Source: Devosia sp. Root685
GTDB lineage: Bacteria > Pseudomonadota > Alphaproteobacteria > Rhizobiales > Devosiaceae
Reading direction: 5' to 3'
NCBI RefSeq assembly: GCF_001427875.1
Contig: NZ_LMHK01000004.1
Location: 1-59,474, forward strand
Length of the DNA: 59,474 nt
The notes beneath the pieces were generated by a model. The model saw only the letters and a program-made list of their open reading frames with translations, was not told the origin of the DNA and searched no databases. Position 1 is the stretch's first letter; each line of letters begins with the position of its first letter. This document shows positions 21,058 to 30,176 of this stretch, piece by piece. The translations under genes were made by a program, and so were the position numbers.

Positions 21058-21911
21058 GATATTGTCGTTTCTTGTGCAGCGCTAAAGCCATGCAAACCCG
21101 GCTTGGCAAAATCGCGCGCATTGGCGAGCGCTGGAATACGCTGTCGCGCTTCCACCACTGCCTGAGGATCGATCTCGGCCACCAGCACGCCCGGCTCGTC
21201 ATGATCGAGTTCGGCGATCACCTTGCCCCAGGGGTCGATAACAAGCGAATGGCCATAGGTCGAGCGCCCATTGGCATGGGTGCCGCCCTGTGCCGCCGCG
21301 ATCACATAGGAGCCGGTTTCGATGGCCCGGGCGCGCAGCAGCACATGCCAATGCGCCTGCCCCGTCGGCACCGTAAAGGCCGCCGGCACGGCGATCAGAT
21401 TGGCCCCGGCATTGGCAAGCGTGTTGTAAAGCTTTGGAAAGCGCATGTCGTAGCAGATGGAAAAACCGAGCGTAAACGGGCCGAGCGGAGCCGTGACAGC
21501 CTCTTCGCCGCCTCTATAGGTGGCACTTTCGCGATAGGCGTTGAGCCCGGCAATATCGGCATCGAAGAGGTGGATCTTGTCATAGGTCGCGAGTTGCTCG
21601 CCGGTCGGGGCGAACAGCACCGAGCGATTGGCAAAGCGCCCGTCTTCAAGGGGAATCGGCAATGAGCCGATGTGGATATGGAGCCCCAGGCGCTTTGCCA
21701 GGGCCCCAACCTTGGCCAACTGGGGATGGCCCTCAAAGGGCGCGGCCACCGCACGCAACTGCTCCCGGTTTTCCGGAAAGATCATCGTCACTTCCGGGGT
21801 AAGAACATAATCGACGCCCTGCGCCGCTGCCTCTGTGAGCAAAGGCTCGAGCGCTGCGAGATTGGCTTCCGGATCAAGGCCCGAACGCATCTGGATGGCG
21901 GCGATTTTCAT
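21054..21911 (-). CDS. Nitrilase-superfamily carbon-nitrogen hydrolase (Nit1/Nit2-like)
   Basis: A 285-residue amidase of the carbon-nitrogen hydrolase superfamily. The Glu-Lys-Cys triad is present: Glu40 in YVLTPEVTM, Lys112 in YDKIHLFDADI and Cys153 in FSICYDMRFP. The Nit1/Nit2 branch repairs dead-end metabolites, deaminating dGSH or acting as omega-amidase on 2-oxoglutaramate. The grxC neighbour fits a glutathione-linked repair role, which is inference. It starts 21 bases after grxC. Confidence 0.93.
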   Translation of the reverse strand: MKIAAIQMRSGLDPEANLAALEPLLTEAAAQGVDYVLTPEVTMIFPENREQLRAVAAPFEGHPQLAKVGALAKRLGLHIHIGSLPIPLEDGRFANRSVLFAPTGEQLATYDKIHLFDADIAGLNAYRESATYRGGEEAVTAPLGPFTLGFSICYDMRFPKLYNTLANAGANLIAVPAAFTVPTGQAHWHVLLRARAIETGSYVIAAAQGGTHANGRSTYGHSLVIDPWGKVIAELDHDEPGVLVAEIDPQAVVEARQRIPALANARDFAKPGLHGFSAAQETTIS

Positions 21912-21932
21912 GTGTCTGAAACCTGGGAGGAA

Positions 21933-22187
21933 CTACTGGGCCAAGAGCGGATCGAGCCCGCCGGCGCGGTCGAGCGCCGCCATATCGTCATAGCCGCCAA
22001 CATGGGTTTGCCCGACAAAAATCTGCGGCACGGTGCGGCGGCCATTGGCGCGCTGCGTCATGGCTTCGCGCAGTTCCGGGTCGAGCACGGTGATTTCGGT
22101 GAAATCGACGCCCTTGTCCTCGAGCAATGCCTTGGCGGCATGGCAATAGGGACAGGTCGGGGTCGTATAAATTTCGACATTGGCCAT
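21933..22187 (-). CDS. grxC: Glutaredoxin 3
   Basis: An 84-residue dithiol glutaredoxin with the redox motif Cys12-Pro-Tyr-Cys15 near the start, the cis-Pro loop TVPQIF, and the glutathione-contacting GGYDDM. It reduces protein and mixed disulfides using glutathione in the cytoplasm. It lies 32 bases after comF and 21 before the nitrilase-like gene, in one leftward operon. Confidence 0.96.
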   Translation of the reverse strand: MANVEIYTTPTCPYCHAAKALLEDKGVDFTEITVLDPELREAMTQRANGRRTVPQIFVGQTHVGGYDDMAALDRAGGLDPLLAQ

Positions 22188-22219
22188 GGATCTGGGGCTC
22201 CAAAAATTGGGGTGGCTTC

Positions 22220-23017
22220 TTATATGGGCACTTCTTCGCCGCTGACAACGCGGGCAAAGGTCAGAACATCAACTTCGCTCGCGCCATTGCGCAATAATAT
22301 GGACGTCACCGCCTTCACCGTGGCTCCGGTCGTATAGACATCGTCCACCAGCACCACGCGCCGCCCCCTGATCCGCACCAGCGCATCGGCATGGGCGGAA
22401 AAAGCACCCTGCACATTGCGCGCCCGGCCGTCCCCCGAAAGCCCGACCTGCGAGCGCGTTTTCTTGTGCCGCCTGACGAGGAAGGGATCGATGTCGAGGC
22501 CAAGCTGCCGCGCCAGAGCATGTGCGAGGAGATAGGACTGATTGTAGCGCCGGAACCGCAGCCGGCTCTGGTGCAGCGGCACCGGCACGAGCAGCGGCCG
22601 CGCGCCCCAGAATTCATGCCCGGCCCCTGCCATCAGCCGCGCACAAAATTGCGCCAGTTCGGTGCGATCGCTATATTTGAGCCGCGTCACCAGCATCTGC
22701 GCCACCTCGCCATAGCGCATCGCCGCGCGGGCCCGGGCAAAGGGCGGCGGATCGGCGAGAGCTTCGGCACTGATCGCGTCCGGCCCCAGCGCCACGTCGA
22801 AAGGCAGGCCCAGCACCGGGCAGAGCGGCGCCGTGATGGGCACCACACCGGCAAAGCACTTTGGGCAGAGCCCGGCACCCTCGGCGATAGGCGCACCACA
22901 GGCGGCGCAGGCCGGCGGATAGAGCTGGTCGAGCAGCGCCAAGGCAAAGTGCCGGCCGCCCTGCAGCACCCACCCCGCAAGCCCCCCGCCTTTGACTTCG
23001 CGCGCTCCGCTCTCCAT
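22220..23017 (-). CDS. comF: ComF family protein (phosphoribosyltransferase fold)
   Basis: A 265-residue protein of the ComF/GntX family. A zinc-finger-like part has Cys37, Cys40, Cys51 and Cys54, and the type I phosphoribosyltransferase domain ends with the PRPP loop RVVLVDDVYTTGAT. ComF homologues act in DNA uptake in naturally competent bacteria, but the role in alphaproteobacteria is not settled. The frame is open upstream into the methyltransferase gene on the other strand, which is a shadow. I use the ATG at 23017, though its ribosome binding site is weak and a start a few codons inside is possible. It is the first gene of the leftward operon and divergent from the methyltransferase. 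Confidence 0.88.
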   Translation of the reverse strand: MESGAREVKGGGLAGWVLQGGRHFALALLDQLYPPACAACGAPIAEGAGLCPKCFAGVVPITAPLCPVLGLPFDVALGPDAISAEALADPPPFARARAAMRYGEVAQMLVTRLKYSDRTELAQFCARLMAGAGHEFWGARPLLVPVPLHQSRLRFRRYNQSYLLAHALARQLGLDIDPFLVRRHKKTRSQVGLSGDGRARNVQGAFSAHADALVRIRGRRVVLVDDVYTTGATVKAVTSILLRNGASEVDVLTFARVVSGEEVPI

Positions 23018-23074
23018 AAGGGCATAGTGCTTCAAGGCCGCTCCATCGGCCAGTTCTTTTGAGAAATTTCGGTC

Positions 23075-23908
23075 TTGTCCCAGCCGCCCCGCCTGTTCGA
23101 TCCGCTCCAGCTCGCCCGCAACCTCAAGCGGCGCCCGACGCGCGAAAATTTCGTGCGTGATCTGGTCTTTGACGATCTGGCGGACCGGCTCGGCGCCCAT
23201 ATGCGCAATTTCGCCGATGCGGTTCTCATCGCCCCCGATGTCGACCTCCTGCCCCATCGCGTCGCCACAGCGTCCGGCACGGTCACTTTCCACCCGGTAG
23301 AGGCCTTTGCTGGCGAGGACGATTTCCCCGCCCTCCCCGAAGGCGATTTCGATCTCATCGTTTCCCTGTTGCACCTCCAGGTCGTCAACGACGTGCCGGG
23401 CCACATGGCGCGCCTGCGCGCGCGGCTGCGGCCCGATGGTCTGCTGCTCGTCGCCATGATCGGCGGGGAAAGTTTCTCCGAACTGCGCGAAGCCTTCCTC
23501 GCGGCCGATCTCGCCGTTGCCGGCGGCGCCTCGGCGCGGGTCGCGCCCATGGCGCAGGTGCGGGACGCCGGAGCCCTGTTGCAACGCGCCGGCTTTGCCC
23601 TGCCCGTCGCCGATGTCGAAACCCACCGCGTCCGCTACGCCAATGCCTTTGACCTGATGGCCGAATTGAAGGCCCTGGGCGCGGCCAATCCGCTGACCGA
23701 CCGCCCCCGGCGCTTTGCGACCAAAAACCTTCTCACGGCGGCCGCCGCAGCATACCAGGAGGCCTCGGCCGATGCCGACGGCCGCGTCCGCGCGACATTG
23801 GAGATCATCTGGCTCGCCGGCTGGGTGCCGCATGAAAGCCAGCAAAAGCCCCTGCGCCCCGGCAGCGCCAAGGTCAGCCTCGGCGACATCCTGAAAAAGG
23901 GCGAATGA
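23075..23908 (+). CDS. Class I SAM-dependent methyltransferase (NDUFAF5/BioC-like)
   Basis: A 277-residue methyltransferase-fold protein. It opens with LFDPLQLARNLKRRP and has DLIVSLLHLQVVNDVPG, the post-motif region of the BioC/NDUFAF5 group, and GLLLVAMIGGES. Homologues are commonly next to comF in alphaproteobacteria, and the mitochondrial relative NDUFAF5 is a complex I assembly factor. The start appears to be TTG at 23075 with GAGAAA upstream, only 58 bases from comF. The gene overlaps the next by 4 bases. SAM binding motif I is not the textbook GxGxG form, so catalytic activity is not certain. Confidence 0.83.
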   Translation: MSQPPRLFDPLQLARNLKRRPTRENFVRDLVFDDLADRLGAHMRNFADAVLIAPDVDLLPHRVATASGTVTFHPVEAFAGEDDFPALPEGDFDLIVSLLHLQVVNDVPGHMARLRARLRPDGLLLVAMIGGESFSELREAFLAADLAVAGGASARVAPMAQVRDAGALLQRAGFALPVADVETHRVRYANAFDLMAELKALGAANPLTDRPRRFATKNLLTAAAAAYQEASADADGRVRATLEIIWLAGWVPHESQQKPLRPGSAKVSLGDILKKGE

Positions 23909-24444
23909 TGCTCGATCTCGCCGGCCACATCGCCATCATTTCCGGCTCGCCCGGCTCGGGAAAGACCACCGTCGCCGATGCGCTGGCGCATTTGCCCGGC
24001 GTGCCCAAGGTGCATGTCCACTCCGACGATTTCTGGGGCAATATCAAGCACGGCCATATCCCGCCCTGGCTGCCGGAATCCGACGATCAGAACCGCATGG
24101 TCATGCAGATCGCTGCCGATGTTTCCGCCAGCTATGCGCGCCAAAACTACTTCGTCGCCCTCGATGGCGTCGTCCGCCCCTGGTGGCTGCCGGCATTCAA
24201 AGCCCTCGGCCTGCCGCTTCACTACCTCGTACTGCGCCCACCGGTCGAAGACGCCATTGCCCGCTGCACCGCGCGGGGCCGCGATAGCCTCACCGACCCC
24301 ACCGTCGTCGCCGATCTCTACGCCCAGTTCGCCGATCTCGGCGCCTATGGGAGGCATGTGCTCGATACGGCAGGCCTTGACCGCAGCGCGACCCTCGGCG
24401 CCGTCATTACCGCGCTCGAAAGCGGAGCCTTTCGCCTCAACTGA
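23905..24444 (+). CDS. P-loop NTPase / small-molecule kinase-like protein
   Basis: A 179-residue AAA_33-type P-loop protein with Walker A GSPGSGKTT near residue 15, and HVHSDDFW and FVALDGVV as likely base-binding and metal-binding strands. The fold resembles shikimate/gluconate-type kinases that phosphorylate a small molecule or toxin. The substrate is unknown. It overlaps the methyltransferase gene by 4 bases, so the two are translated together, and it ends before a bidirectional terminator. Confidence 0.8.
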   Translation: MMLDLAGHIAIISGSPGSGKTTVADALAHLPGVPKVHVHSDDFWGNIKHGHIPPWLPESDDQNRMVMQIAADVSASYARQNYFVALDGVVRPWWLPAFKALGLPLHYLVLRPPVEDAIARCTARGRDSLTDPTVVADLYAQFADLGAYGRHVLDTAGLDRSATLGAVITALESGAFRLN

Positions 24445-24491
24445 CACCGTCATCACCGGGCGGCCCACCTGCCGCTCCTGACAGCGCAAAC

Positions 24492-24520
24492 AAAAAGGCC
24501 GGCATCACTGCCGGCCTTTT
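24492..24520. terminator. Bidirectional terminator
   Basis: Stem GGCCGGCA/TGCCGGCC with loop TCAC at 24497-24516, flanked by AAAAA on the left and TTTT on the right. It serves the rightward kinase gene and the leftward carD. Confidence 0.85.
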
Positions 24521-24542
24521 CATTCTCGGTGGAAGAAACCGC

Positions 24543-25109
24543 TTACGCAGCTTCCTCGTCGCTTTCCGGCTCAGCGGCATCCGCCTTGGTGCGCTTGGGG
24601 CTCTTGGCGAGCTGCTTTTCGATGAGCTGCACGGCTTCGGTAATCGTCAGCTTGTTGACGACACTGATTTCACGGCTCATGCGGTCCATGGCCTGCTCGA
24701 AGAGCTGGCGCTCGGAATAGGACTGCTCGGGCTGATCGTCGGAGCGATAGAGATCGCGCACGACTTCGGAAATGGCGATCAGATCGCCCGAATTGATCTT
24801 TGCTTCATATTCCTGGGCGCGGCGCGACCACATGGTGCGCTTGACGCGAGCCCGGCCCGTGACGGTTTCGAGGGCCTTGTTGACTTCATCTTCTTCGGCC
24901 AGCTTGCGCATGCCGACAGACTTGATCTTGGCAACGGGAACGCGAAGGGTCAGCTTGTCCTGCTCGAAGCTGATCACGAACAGTTCGAGTGTGAGGCCAG
25001 CGACCTCCTGCTCTTCGATGTTGACGATCAGACCGACGCCATGGGCCGGATAGACGACATACTCACCCGTCTTGAAACCGAGCCGCTGCTGAGACTTCTT
25101 GGCTACCAT
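24543..25109 (-). CDS. carD: CarD family transcriptional regulator (CdnL-like)
   Basis: A 188-residue protein that binds the RNA polymerase beta subunit and stabilises open promoter complexes, supporting rRNA and housekeeping transcription. The N-terminal Tudor-like interaction domain is FKTGEYVVYPAHGVGLIV. The C-terminal helical DNA-contacting part includes MWSRRAQEYEAKINSGD and the usual EVVRDLYR. The ATG has AAGGAG 9 bases upstream. It has its own terminator and lies downstream of fdxA behind another terminator, so it is probably transcribed alone. Confidence 0.95.
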   Translation of the reverse strand: MVAKKSQQRLGFKTGEYVVYPAHGVGLIVNIEEQEVAGLTLELFVISFEQDKLTLRVPVAKIKSVGMRKLAEEDEVNKALETVTGRARVKRTMWSRRAQEYEAKINSGDLIAISEVVRDLYRSDDQPEQSYSERQLFEQAMDRMSREISVVNKLTITEAVQLIEKQLAKSPKRTKADAAEPESDEEAA

Positions 25110-25478
25110 ATACTGGAACTCCTTGTTGACGCCCCAGAATGGCCAGTTCCTTGCGGGAAGGACTGTCCATCCACACTACTTCGCCCGCTTGAACGGGCCC
25201 TTTTACAGTACGAACACCCACAGTCTTCGGTTCCGCTTTGTTCCGAAGCGCCATGCAACAGGGAATGTTGTGTCAAAAAAATCGTGCCTTGCGGCACGGT
25301 TTGGGTGAAGGGCTGAGCTGCATTTAAAGACACCATAGCACAAAAATTCAGCAAAATCAAAAGGAACGAATCGCATCAGCGACTCGCTCCTTTCACGTCG
25401 TCGTCTGTCCGTGACAGAGCGGTGACAAATCCTTGCCAGTGCTTAAACTTCTTAGCGCCAGTAGATGCGCCTTCGGCA
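25110..25478. other. Leader of carD
   Basis: About 370 bases between fdxA and carD. It holds the fdxA terminator (25275-25298) and must hold the carD promoter downstream of it. I see no coding region. Confidence 0.5.
25275..25298 (-). terminator. Rho-independent terminator downstream of fdxA
   Basis: Stem CGTGCC/GGCACG with a 4-base loop. Read on the minus strand it is followed by ATTTTTTT. It lies 180 bases past the fdxA stop and insulates carD. Confidence 0.8.
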
Positions 25479-25817
25479 TCAGTCGCCTTCGCCGGGCTCC
25501 TCGGAGAAGTACTTTTCGAGCTTGCCGCTCTCCCCGTCACGCTCTTTTGCTTCGGGCAGCGCATCGCGCCGCTCGGTCAGATTGGGCCATGCGGCAGCGT
25601 ATTTACGGTTAAGCTCGAGCCAGTTGTCGAGGCCGCTTTCGGTGTCGGGCCGGATGGCTTCGGCCGGACATTCGGGCTCGCAGACGCCGCAATCGATGCA
25701 TTCATCGGGATGAATGACCAACATGTTCTCGCCTTCGTAGAAACAGTCCACCGGACAGACTTCCACGCAGTCCGTATATTTGCAGGCGATGCAATTATCA
25801 GTGACGATATAGGTCAT
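25479..25817 (-). CDS. fdxA: Seven-iron ferredoxin FdxA
   Basis: A 112-residue ferredoxin predicted to carry one [3Fe-4S] and one [4Fe-4S] cluster and to donate electrons in the cytoplasm. Cysteines are at 9, 12, 17 and 21 in [19 protein letters not shown], and at 40, 43, 46 and 50 in [14 protein letters not shown], the layout of Azotobacter-type 7Fe ferredoxins. The acidic tail is normal for alphaproteobacterial FdxA. It sits between the S4 gene and carD. Confidence 0.95.
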   Translation of the reverse strand: MTYIVTDNCIACKYTDCVEVCPVDCFYEGENMLVIHPDECIDCGVCEPECPAEAIRPDTESGLDNWLELNRKYAAAWPNLTERRDALPEAKERDGESGKLEKYFSEEPGEGD

Positions 25818-25979
25818 AGAGAGGGCAGTCCTTGGCGGGCGCCGCGGCCTGGGGGCTGGCGCGGCGGCAGTCTCAACGCGTTTGGTGCTAAACTCTTTTC
25901 AGTTTTCGGGCAAGGCGCTAGCGCGGGACGGATTGGCGCAAATAGAGGCTGTGCTGAAATTGTGTGCCCGGCGGATGGC

Positions 25980-26384
25980 CTAGTCGTCCTCGCCCCTGAG
26001 CGCATCGGTCTCCCGCCGCTCTTTCTTGGTCGGCCTGCCCGCGCCCGTTGAACGCTCGGCAATAGCCGCCTCATAGGGCGAGCGCTCGGCCTTGGGCAGG
26101 CTCGGCGGCGAAATATCCTCGTAAAGCCCCTGGGCTTCGCTCGCGGGCCCGCGACGTGCGCCGGGATCGAGGATGCGCCAGACGAGAATCCGGCCGTGCA
26201 GCGACATGGTGAGTACATCGCCCGCGCCGACCTTGTGATCGGTGCGCTCGGTCCGTTCGGAATTGACCCGAACAGCGCCCGTTTCGATGAGTTTTTGCGC
26301 GAGAGTGCGGGATTTGACGGCGCGCGAGAAAAACAGGAACCGGTCGAGCCGCTCCTTGCGGAGCGTATCGCCCGGCCCCGTCAA
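25980..26384 (-). CDS. S4-domain RNA-binding protein (Hsp15-like)
   Basis: A 134-residue protein with an N-terminal S4 domain (RLDRFLFFSRAVKSRTLAQKL, then GAVRVN) and a charged tail. The E. coli relative Hsp15 binds stalled 50S subunits carrying nascent chains and helps recycle them. It begins 3 bases after the stop of the SUV3-like helicase, so the two are co-transcribed and probably linked in RNA or ribosome handling. Confidence 0.9.
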   Translation of the reverse strand: MTGPGDTLRKERLDRFLFFSRAVKSRTLAQKLIETGAVRVNSERTERTDHKVGAGDVLTMSLHGRILVWRILDPGARRGPASEAQGLYEDISPPSLPKAERSPYEAAIAERSTGAGRPTKKERRETDALRGEDD

Positions 26385-26387
26385 ATC

Positions 26388-29300
26388 CTACTCCTTCTTG
26401 CCGCGGAGGGCAGCAAGGGCCGCGAATGGGCTATCCGGATCGAAGGCCACCTTGCGCTCTTCGCGGGGCGGACGACGATCGCCACGTTCCGGACGCTCGT
26501 TCTTGGTGTCCGGACGCGGGCGCTCTTCACTGCGTGGGCGCGTATTGGCCGGACGCGTGTTGGCGTTGGCAGCAGGACGGGTGGCCGCCGCTTCGCCCTC
26601 GGGACGGCGCGGGCCTTTGGGGCGCGAGCGGTCCGGACGGCCACGGCCTTCGGCCTTGGCTTCGCCACCTTCGGCAGTGTCGCGACGGCGATTTTCCGAA
26701 CGGCTTTTGCCACCGTGGTTGTTTTCGTTGTGGCGGCGGCCACCGGGGAACCAGATTTCATCAAATTCGGGTTCGGCAGGCGCTGCCGGCTCCGAAGTAG
26801 TAGCTTCGTCCACAACACCCTCGGCGGCAGCCGGGGCTTCGGCGGCGGCCTCTGCAACGGGTTCGACGACAGGCGCGTCTTCCGCCGGAGCATCGACCTC
26901 GGCCGGATTGTCAACGAGCACCGCCTCGAGCGCCGGCGCTTCGGCGCTGGCTTCTGCGGCAGGCGCGGCAACCTTCGGGGTGCGGCGAACGCGATAGCCG
27001 AGGGACGACAGAATCGAAGCGAAATCTTCCCCCGAGCAACCAAGAAGGCTGGTCATTTCGACGGTAACGCGGAAACCATTGCCTTCGGCAGCGCCGGCCG
27101 GCGGTTCGCCCTGGAACCGGGTCGGGTCGATGGCAATCAGCGGACGGATGATATCGGCAAGGCGTTCCAAAATATCGACGCGCACGGCCCGCTTGCCCGC
27201 GACCTTGAAGCCGGCGATCTCATAAAGACGCGTATCAACTTCGGGATCGACGAGGAACGAGGTGCGGCCCGAAAGGACAATGTGCGGGATGTCGGTGACG
27301 CCCGGCTGGCGAATGCCGCCATTGCGGAGCGCGAAAAGAATTAGGGCCAGTTCGCGCGGCGCGGGCTTGAGCGAAAGCGGCACATAGATGTGGTAGGCGC
27401 CGAACTTGATGCCAAGCTTGCGCATCTTGCCGCGCACGTCCTGATCGAGGTTCTTGACCTCATCGGAAACCTGGCTGCGCGGAAGTAGCCCCAGATGCTC
27501 GAAGAGCTGGAAGGCGATACCGCGCGCGGGTCCGTCGACATCGGCGGGCGCTTCGAGCGCCATGACCTGTTCGAGCGTCGTATTGACGTGATGGCGGAGC
27601 CAGAGCGACAGGCGATCCTGCACGCGCTCGAGATCGATGCCGGTCAGCGATTCGTCGGCGAGCATGATGATGCGCGGCCGATAAAGGCTGTCGCCTTCGG
27701 CAAGTTCGGCCACCACATCGCCGCGCCAGCGCAGACGACCGTCGGTCGCGAGAACGAATTCCTCGTTCGGCGCGCCCGCCAGGCGATCGGCGCGATTGCG
27801 GATCTCCGGAGCCACGACCTGGTCCGCTGCGGTGCGGGTGCCCTTGGCATCGAGCTCTCCATCGGAGCGCGCCAGGGTGAAGCGGAAGCCTTCGAGCGTG
27901 CCGAGAAGGTGGCCTTCCAGCCTTACTTCGCCGCGCTCATTGATCTCGGGAGATACCATACGTTTGTCTTTCAGGTGGCGGAGCAGCACGCTGGTGCGCC
28001 GGTCGACGAATCTCTGGGTAAGGCGCTCATGGAGAGCATCACTCAGGCGATCTTCAATCTCACGGGTCTTTTCGCGCCAATAGTGTGGGTCTGCAAGCCA
28101 GTTTTTGCGGTTGGCGACGAAGGTCCAGGTCCGGATCTGCTTGATCCGGTGACTGAGCGTTTCAATGTCACCTTCTGCATTGTCGCAAAAGCGAACCTGC
28201 TCGGCAATCCAATCAGCATTGATGGATACATTTTGCCTCAAATCCGAAAAGATCCGGGTGACGATCTCGCCATGCGCCGCCGGCGATATCCCTTGATAGT
28301 CGGGAATCTGGCAGCATTCCCAGAGCAGTTTGACCGCTTCGTGGCCGCGCGCCATTCCCGCTGCCTCATTTCGCGATAAAAATTCCAGCGCCAATTGGTC
28401 GGTCGCAATGGGAACCCGCGTCAACGTCCGGTCGTCAGGCGTTTTTTCAAGGCTCGAGCGCAATCGGTCGATGGAGGAAAAATCGAGAACCGAGTTGCGC
28501 CATTGCAGCACTTTGACCGGTTCGAAATCGTGCGTTTCGAGTTGCACCACCAGTTCTTCGTCAAAACCCTCGGTGCCGCCGGTCACCCCAAAGGTGCCAT
28601 TGCGCTTGTGCCGCCCGGCCCGCCCAGCAATCTGGCCGATCTCGGCCGGGATCAGCGGCCGGCTCTGGTGCCCGTCGAATTTGGTGTCGTCGGCAAAGGC
28701 GACGTGCTGGATATCGAGATTAAGCCCCATGCCGATCGCGTCGGTGGCAACAAGAAAATCGACATCGCCATTCTGATAAAGCTCAACCTGCGCATTGCGG
28801 GTGCGGGGCGAAAGCGCCCCCATGACCACCGCCGCTCCGCCCCGCTCGCGCCGGATCAGTTCAGCGATCGCATAAACCTGCCGGGCCGAGAAGGCGACGA
28901 TGGCGCTGCGGCTGGGCTGGCGCGAGATTTTCTTTGAACCGGCATAGGTCAGCTGGGAAAAGCGGGGCCGCTCGATGATCTCGGCATGCGGCAAGAGTTT
29001 GCGGATGACATTGGCCATGGTGCCGGAGCCGAGCAGCAGCGTCTCGTGAAACCCGCGCGCTTTGAGGATCCGGTCGGTAAACACATGGCCGCGGTCGAAA
29101 TCGGTCGCGGTCTGGATTTCATCGACCGCCACGCAATCGACATGGATATCCATGGGCATGGCTTCCACCGTCGCCACCCAATAGCGCGGCTTTGGCGGCA
29201 CGATCCGCTCTTCGCCTGTTACCAGCGCCACAGCCTGCTCGCCGACGCGTTCGACGACGCGGGCATAGACCTCGCGGGCGAGAAGCCGCAGCGGCAGGCC

Positions 29301-29408
29301 GATCATCCCGGTGGGATGGGCCAGCATGCGCTCGATGGCGTAATGGGTCTTGCCGGTATTGGTCGGCCCGAGGATGGCCTTGACCGACTGGGAGTTTGCA
29401 GAAGTCAT
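26388..29408 (-). CDS. SUV3-like RNA helicase with charged C-terminal extension
   Basis: A 1006-residue superfamily 2 helicase related to mitochondrial SUV3. Motif I is GPTNTGKT (14-21), motif II is the SUV3-type DEIQ in VAVDEIQTATD, and motif VI is QIAGRAGRHKR. The family region SFCDNAEGDIE...IRTW is recognisable. Residues beyond about 830 form a long low-complexity tail: an acidic Ala/Glu/Pro block followed by a very basic Arg/Asn/Gly block (RSENRRRD and NTRPANTRPRSEERP). Mitochondrial SUV3 partners a 3'-5' exonuclease in RNA turnover. Whether the bacterial form does so is inference. The ribosome binding site is weak. It is co-directional with and 3 bases from the S4 gene. Confidence 0.93.
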   Translation of the reverse strand: MTSANSQSVKAILGPTNTGKTHYAIERMLAHPTGMIGLPLRLLAREVYARVVERVGEQAVALVTGEERIVPPKPRYWVATVEAMPMDIHVDCVAVDEIQTATDFDRGHVFTDRILKARGFHETLLLGSGTMANVIRKLLPHAEIIERPRFSQLTYAGSKKISRQPSRSAIVAFSARQVYAIAELIRRERGGAAVVMGALSPRTRNAQVELYQNGDVDFLVATDAIGMGLNLDIQHVAFADDTKFDGHQSRPLIPAEIGQIAGRAGRHKRNGTFGVTGGTEGFDEELVVQLETHDFEPVKVLQWRNSVLDFSSIDRLRSSLEKTPDDRTLTRVPIATDQLALEFLSRNEAAGMARGHEAVKLLWECCQIPDYQGISPAAHGEIVTRIFSDLRQNVSINADWIAEQVRFCDNAEGDIETLSHRIKQIRTWTFVANRKNWLADPHYWREKTREIEDRLSDALHERLTQRFVDRRTSVLLRHLKDKRMVSPEINERGEVRLEGHLLGTLEGFRFTLARSDGELDAKGTRTAADQVVAPEIRNRADRLAGAPNEEFVLATDGRLRWRGDVVAELAEGDSLYRPRIIMLADESLTGIDLERVQDRLSLWLRHHVNTTLEQVMALEAPADVDGPARGIAFQLFEHLGLLPRSQVSDEVKNLDQDVRGKMRKLGIKFGAYHIYVPLSLKPAPRELALILFALRNGGIRQPGVTDIPHIVLSGRTSFLVDPEVDTRLYEIAGFKVAGKRAVRVDILERLADIIRPLIAIDPTRFQGEPPAGAAEGNGFRVTVEMTSLLGCSGEDFASILSSLGYRVRRTPKVAAPAAEASAEAPALEAVLVDNPAEVDAPAEDAPVVEPVAEAAAEAPAAAEGVVDEATTSEPAAPAEPEFDEIWFPGGRRHNENNHGGKSRSENRRRDTAEGGEAKAEGRGRPDRSRPKGPRRPEGEAAATRPAANANTRPANTRPRSEERPRPDTKNERPERGDRRPPREERKVAFDPDSPFAALAALRGKKE

Positions 29409-29522
29409 CGCAGCTCTATTTAGGGTGCCGCGAAGCCCATGGCGAGGGGCGAGAGAAATTGTCCCATGAAAGCACGCATTTTTGTGACAGTGGCGCCCCC
29501 GTTAAAATTTGGAACCAAGGCA

Positions 29523-29609
29523 GAACGAACAGGGACAGAATCGCTGCCGACTCGGGAATCCGGTTTTGTTCACGGCAATATGTGGTGGGTGGCCCCTGTC
29601 GATAGCCAC
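29523..29609. repeat. Copy A of an 87-bp degenerate direct repeat
   Basis: It starts with GAACGAACAGGG, then A, then CAGAATCG. TTTGTTC, TGGTGG and a final GCCAC follow at nearly the same distances as in copy B. The first 21 bases differ from copy B at a single position. Confidence 0.6.
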
Positions 29610-29959
29610 TAGCGGTGTCATGCCGACTTCATTTGTGACACGGAAATGCAGAAACCCGTTCAGCTTCCTTTCGAAATGACTAAGATCATGATTTTTCAGT
29701 CATTTAATGACGATTTATGAACGGAAGGAGAGCGAGAATTCTGGAGCCGTTAAGGGTTTACGCCAGGCTTTACCGGGGGCCTTTTTATGCATTTTAGCAA
29801 TTTCGTCGTTGACCGTGCCGAAGCGGGACGGAGCGTGAACCTCTTCCTCGCGGCCTGCTCCCTCTCAACGCGGCAAAACTGGCCCAAGCAGCTCGCGATC
29901 CAGAATGATACAGCTCCTGTGCGGCTAGACGGCCGCAATTAACATTCGGCCCAAACCCG

Positions 29960-30046
29960 GAACGAACAGGGTCAGAATCGGAACTACCCCCTGTTTTCTA
30001 CCTTTGTTCCATACGATGGCTGGTGGCTTCACGGGCGCAGGGCCAC
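29960..30046. repeat. Copy B of an 87-bp degenerate direct repeat
   Basis: It starts with GAACGAACAGGG, then T, then CAGAATCG, and ends in GCCAC after exactly 87 bases like copy A. In this copy CCCTGTT (29988-29994) can pair with AACAGGG (29965-29971), so a hairpin is possible. Confidence 0.6.
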
Positions 30047-30154
30047 AAGCCGCGTCACGACTGCGCCAAAAGCACCGAGTTCCCATTCACCTGCATAAAC
30101 AATGACTTAAAACGGACGCGCGACTCGGCTTTCCTGCCGGTCCGTTACCGAAAC

Positions 30155-30176
30155 AAAAAAGGGCGCCGCAGCGCCC
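30155..30176 (-). terminator. Rho-independent terminator of the DUF3108 gene
   Basis: Stem GGGCGC/GCGCCC with loop CGCA at 30161-30176, followed on the minus strand by TTTTTT. It lies about 87 bases past the DUF3108 stop. Confidence 0.85.

Noticed and set aside
23018..23845. N-terminal extension of ComF to 541 residues
   Set aside because: It is antisense to the methyltransferase gene; family length and the zinc-finger position fit a start near 23017.
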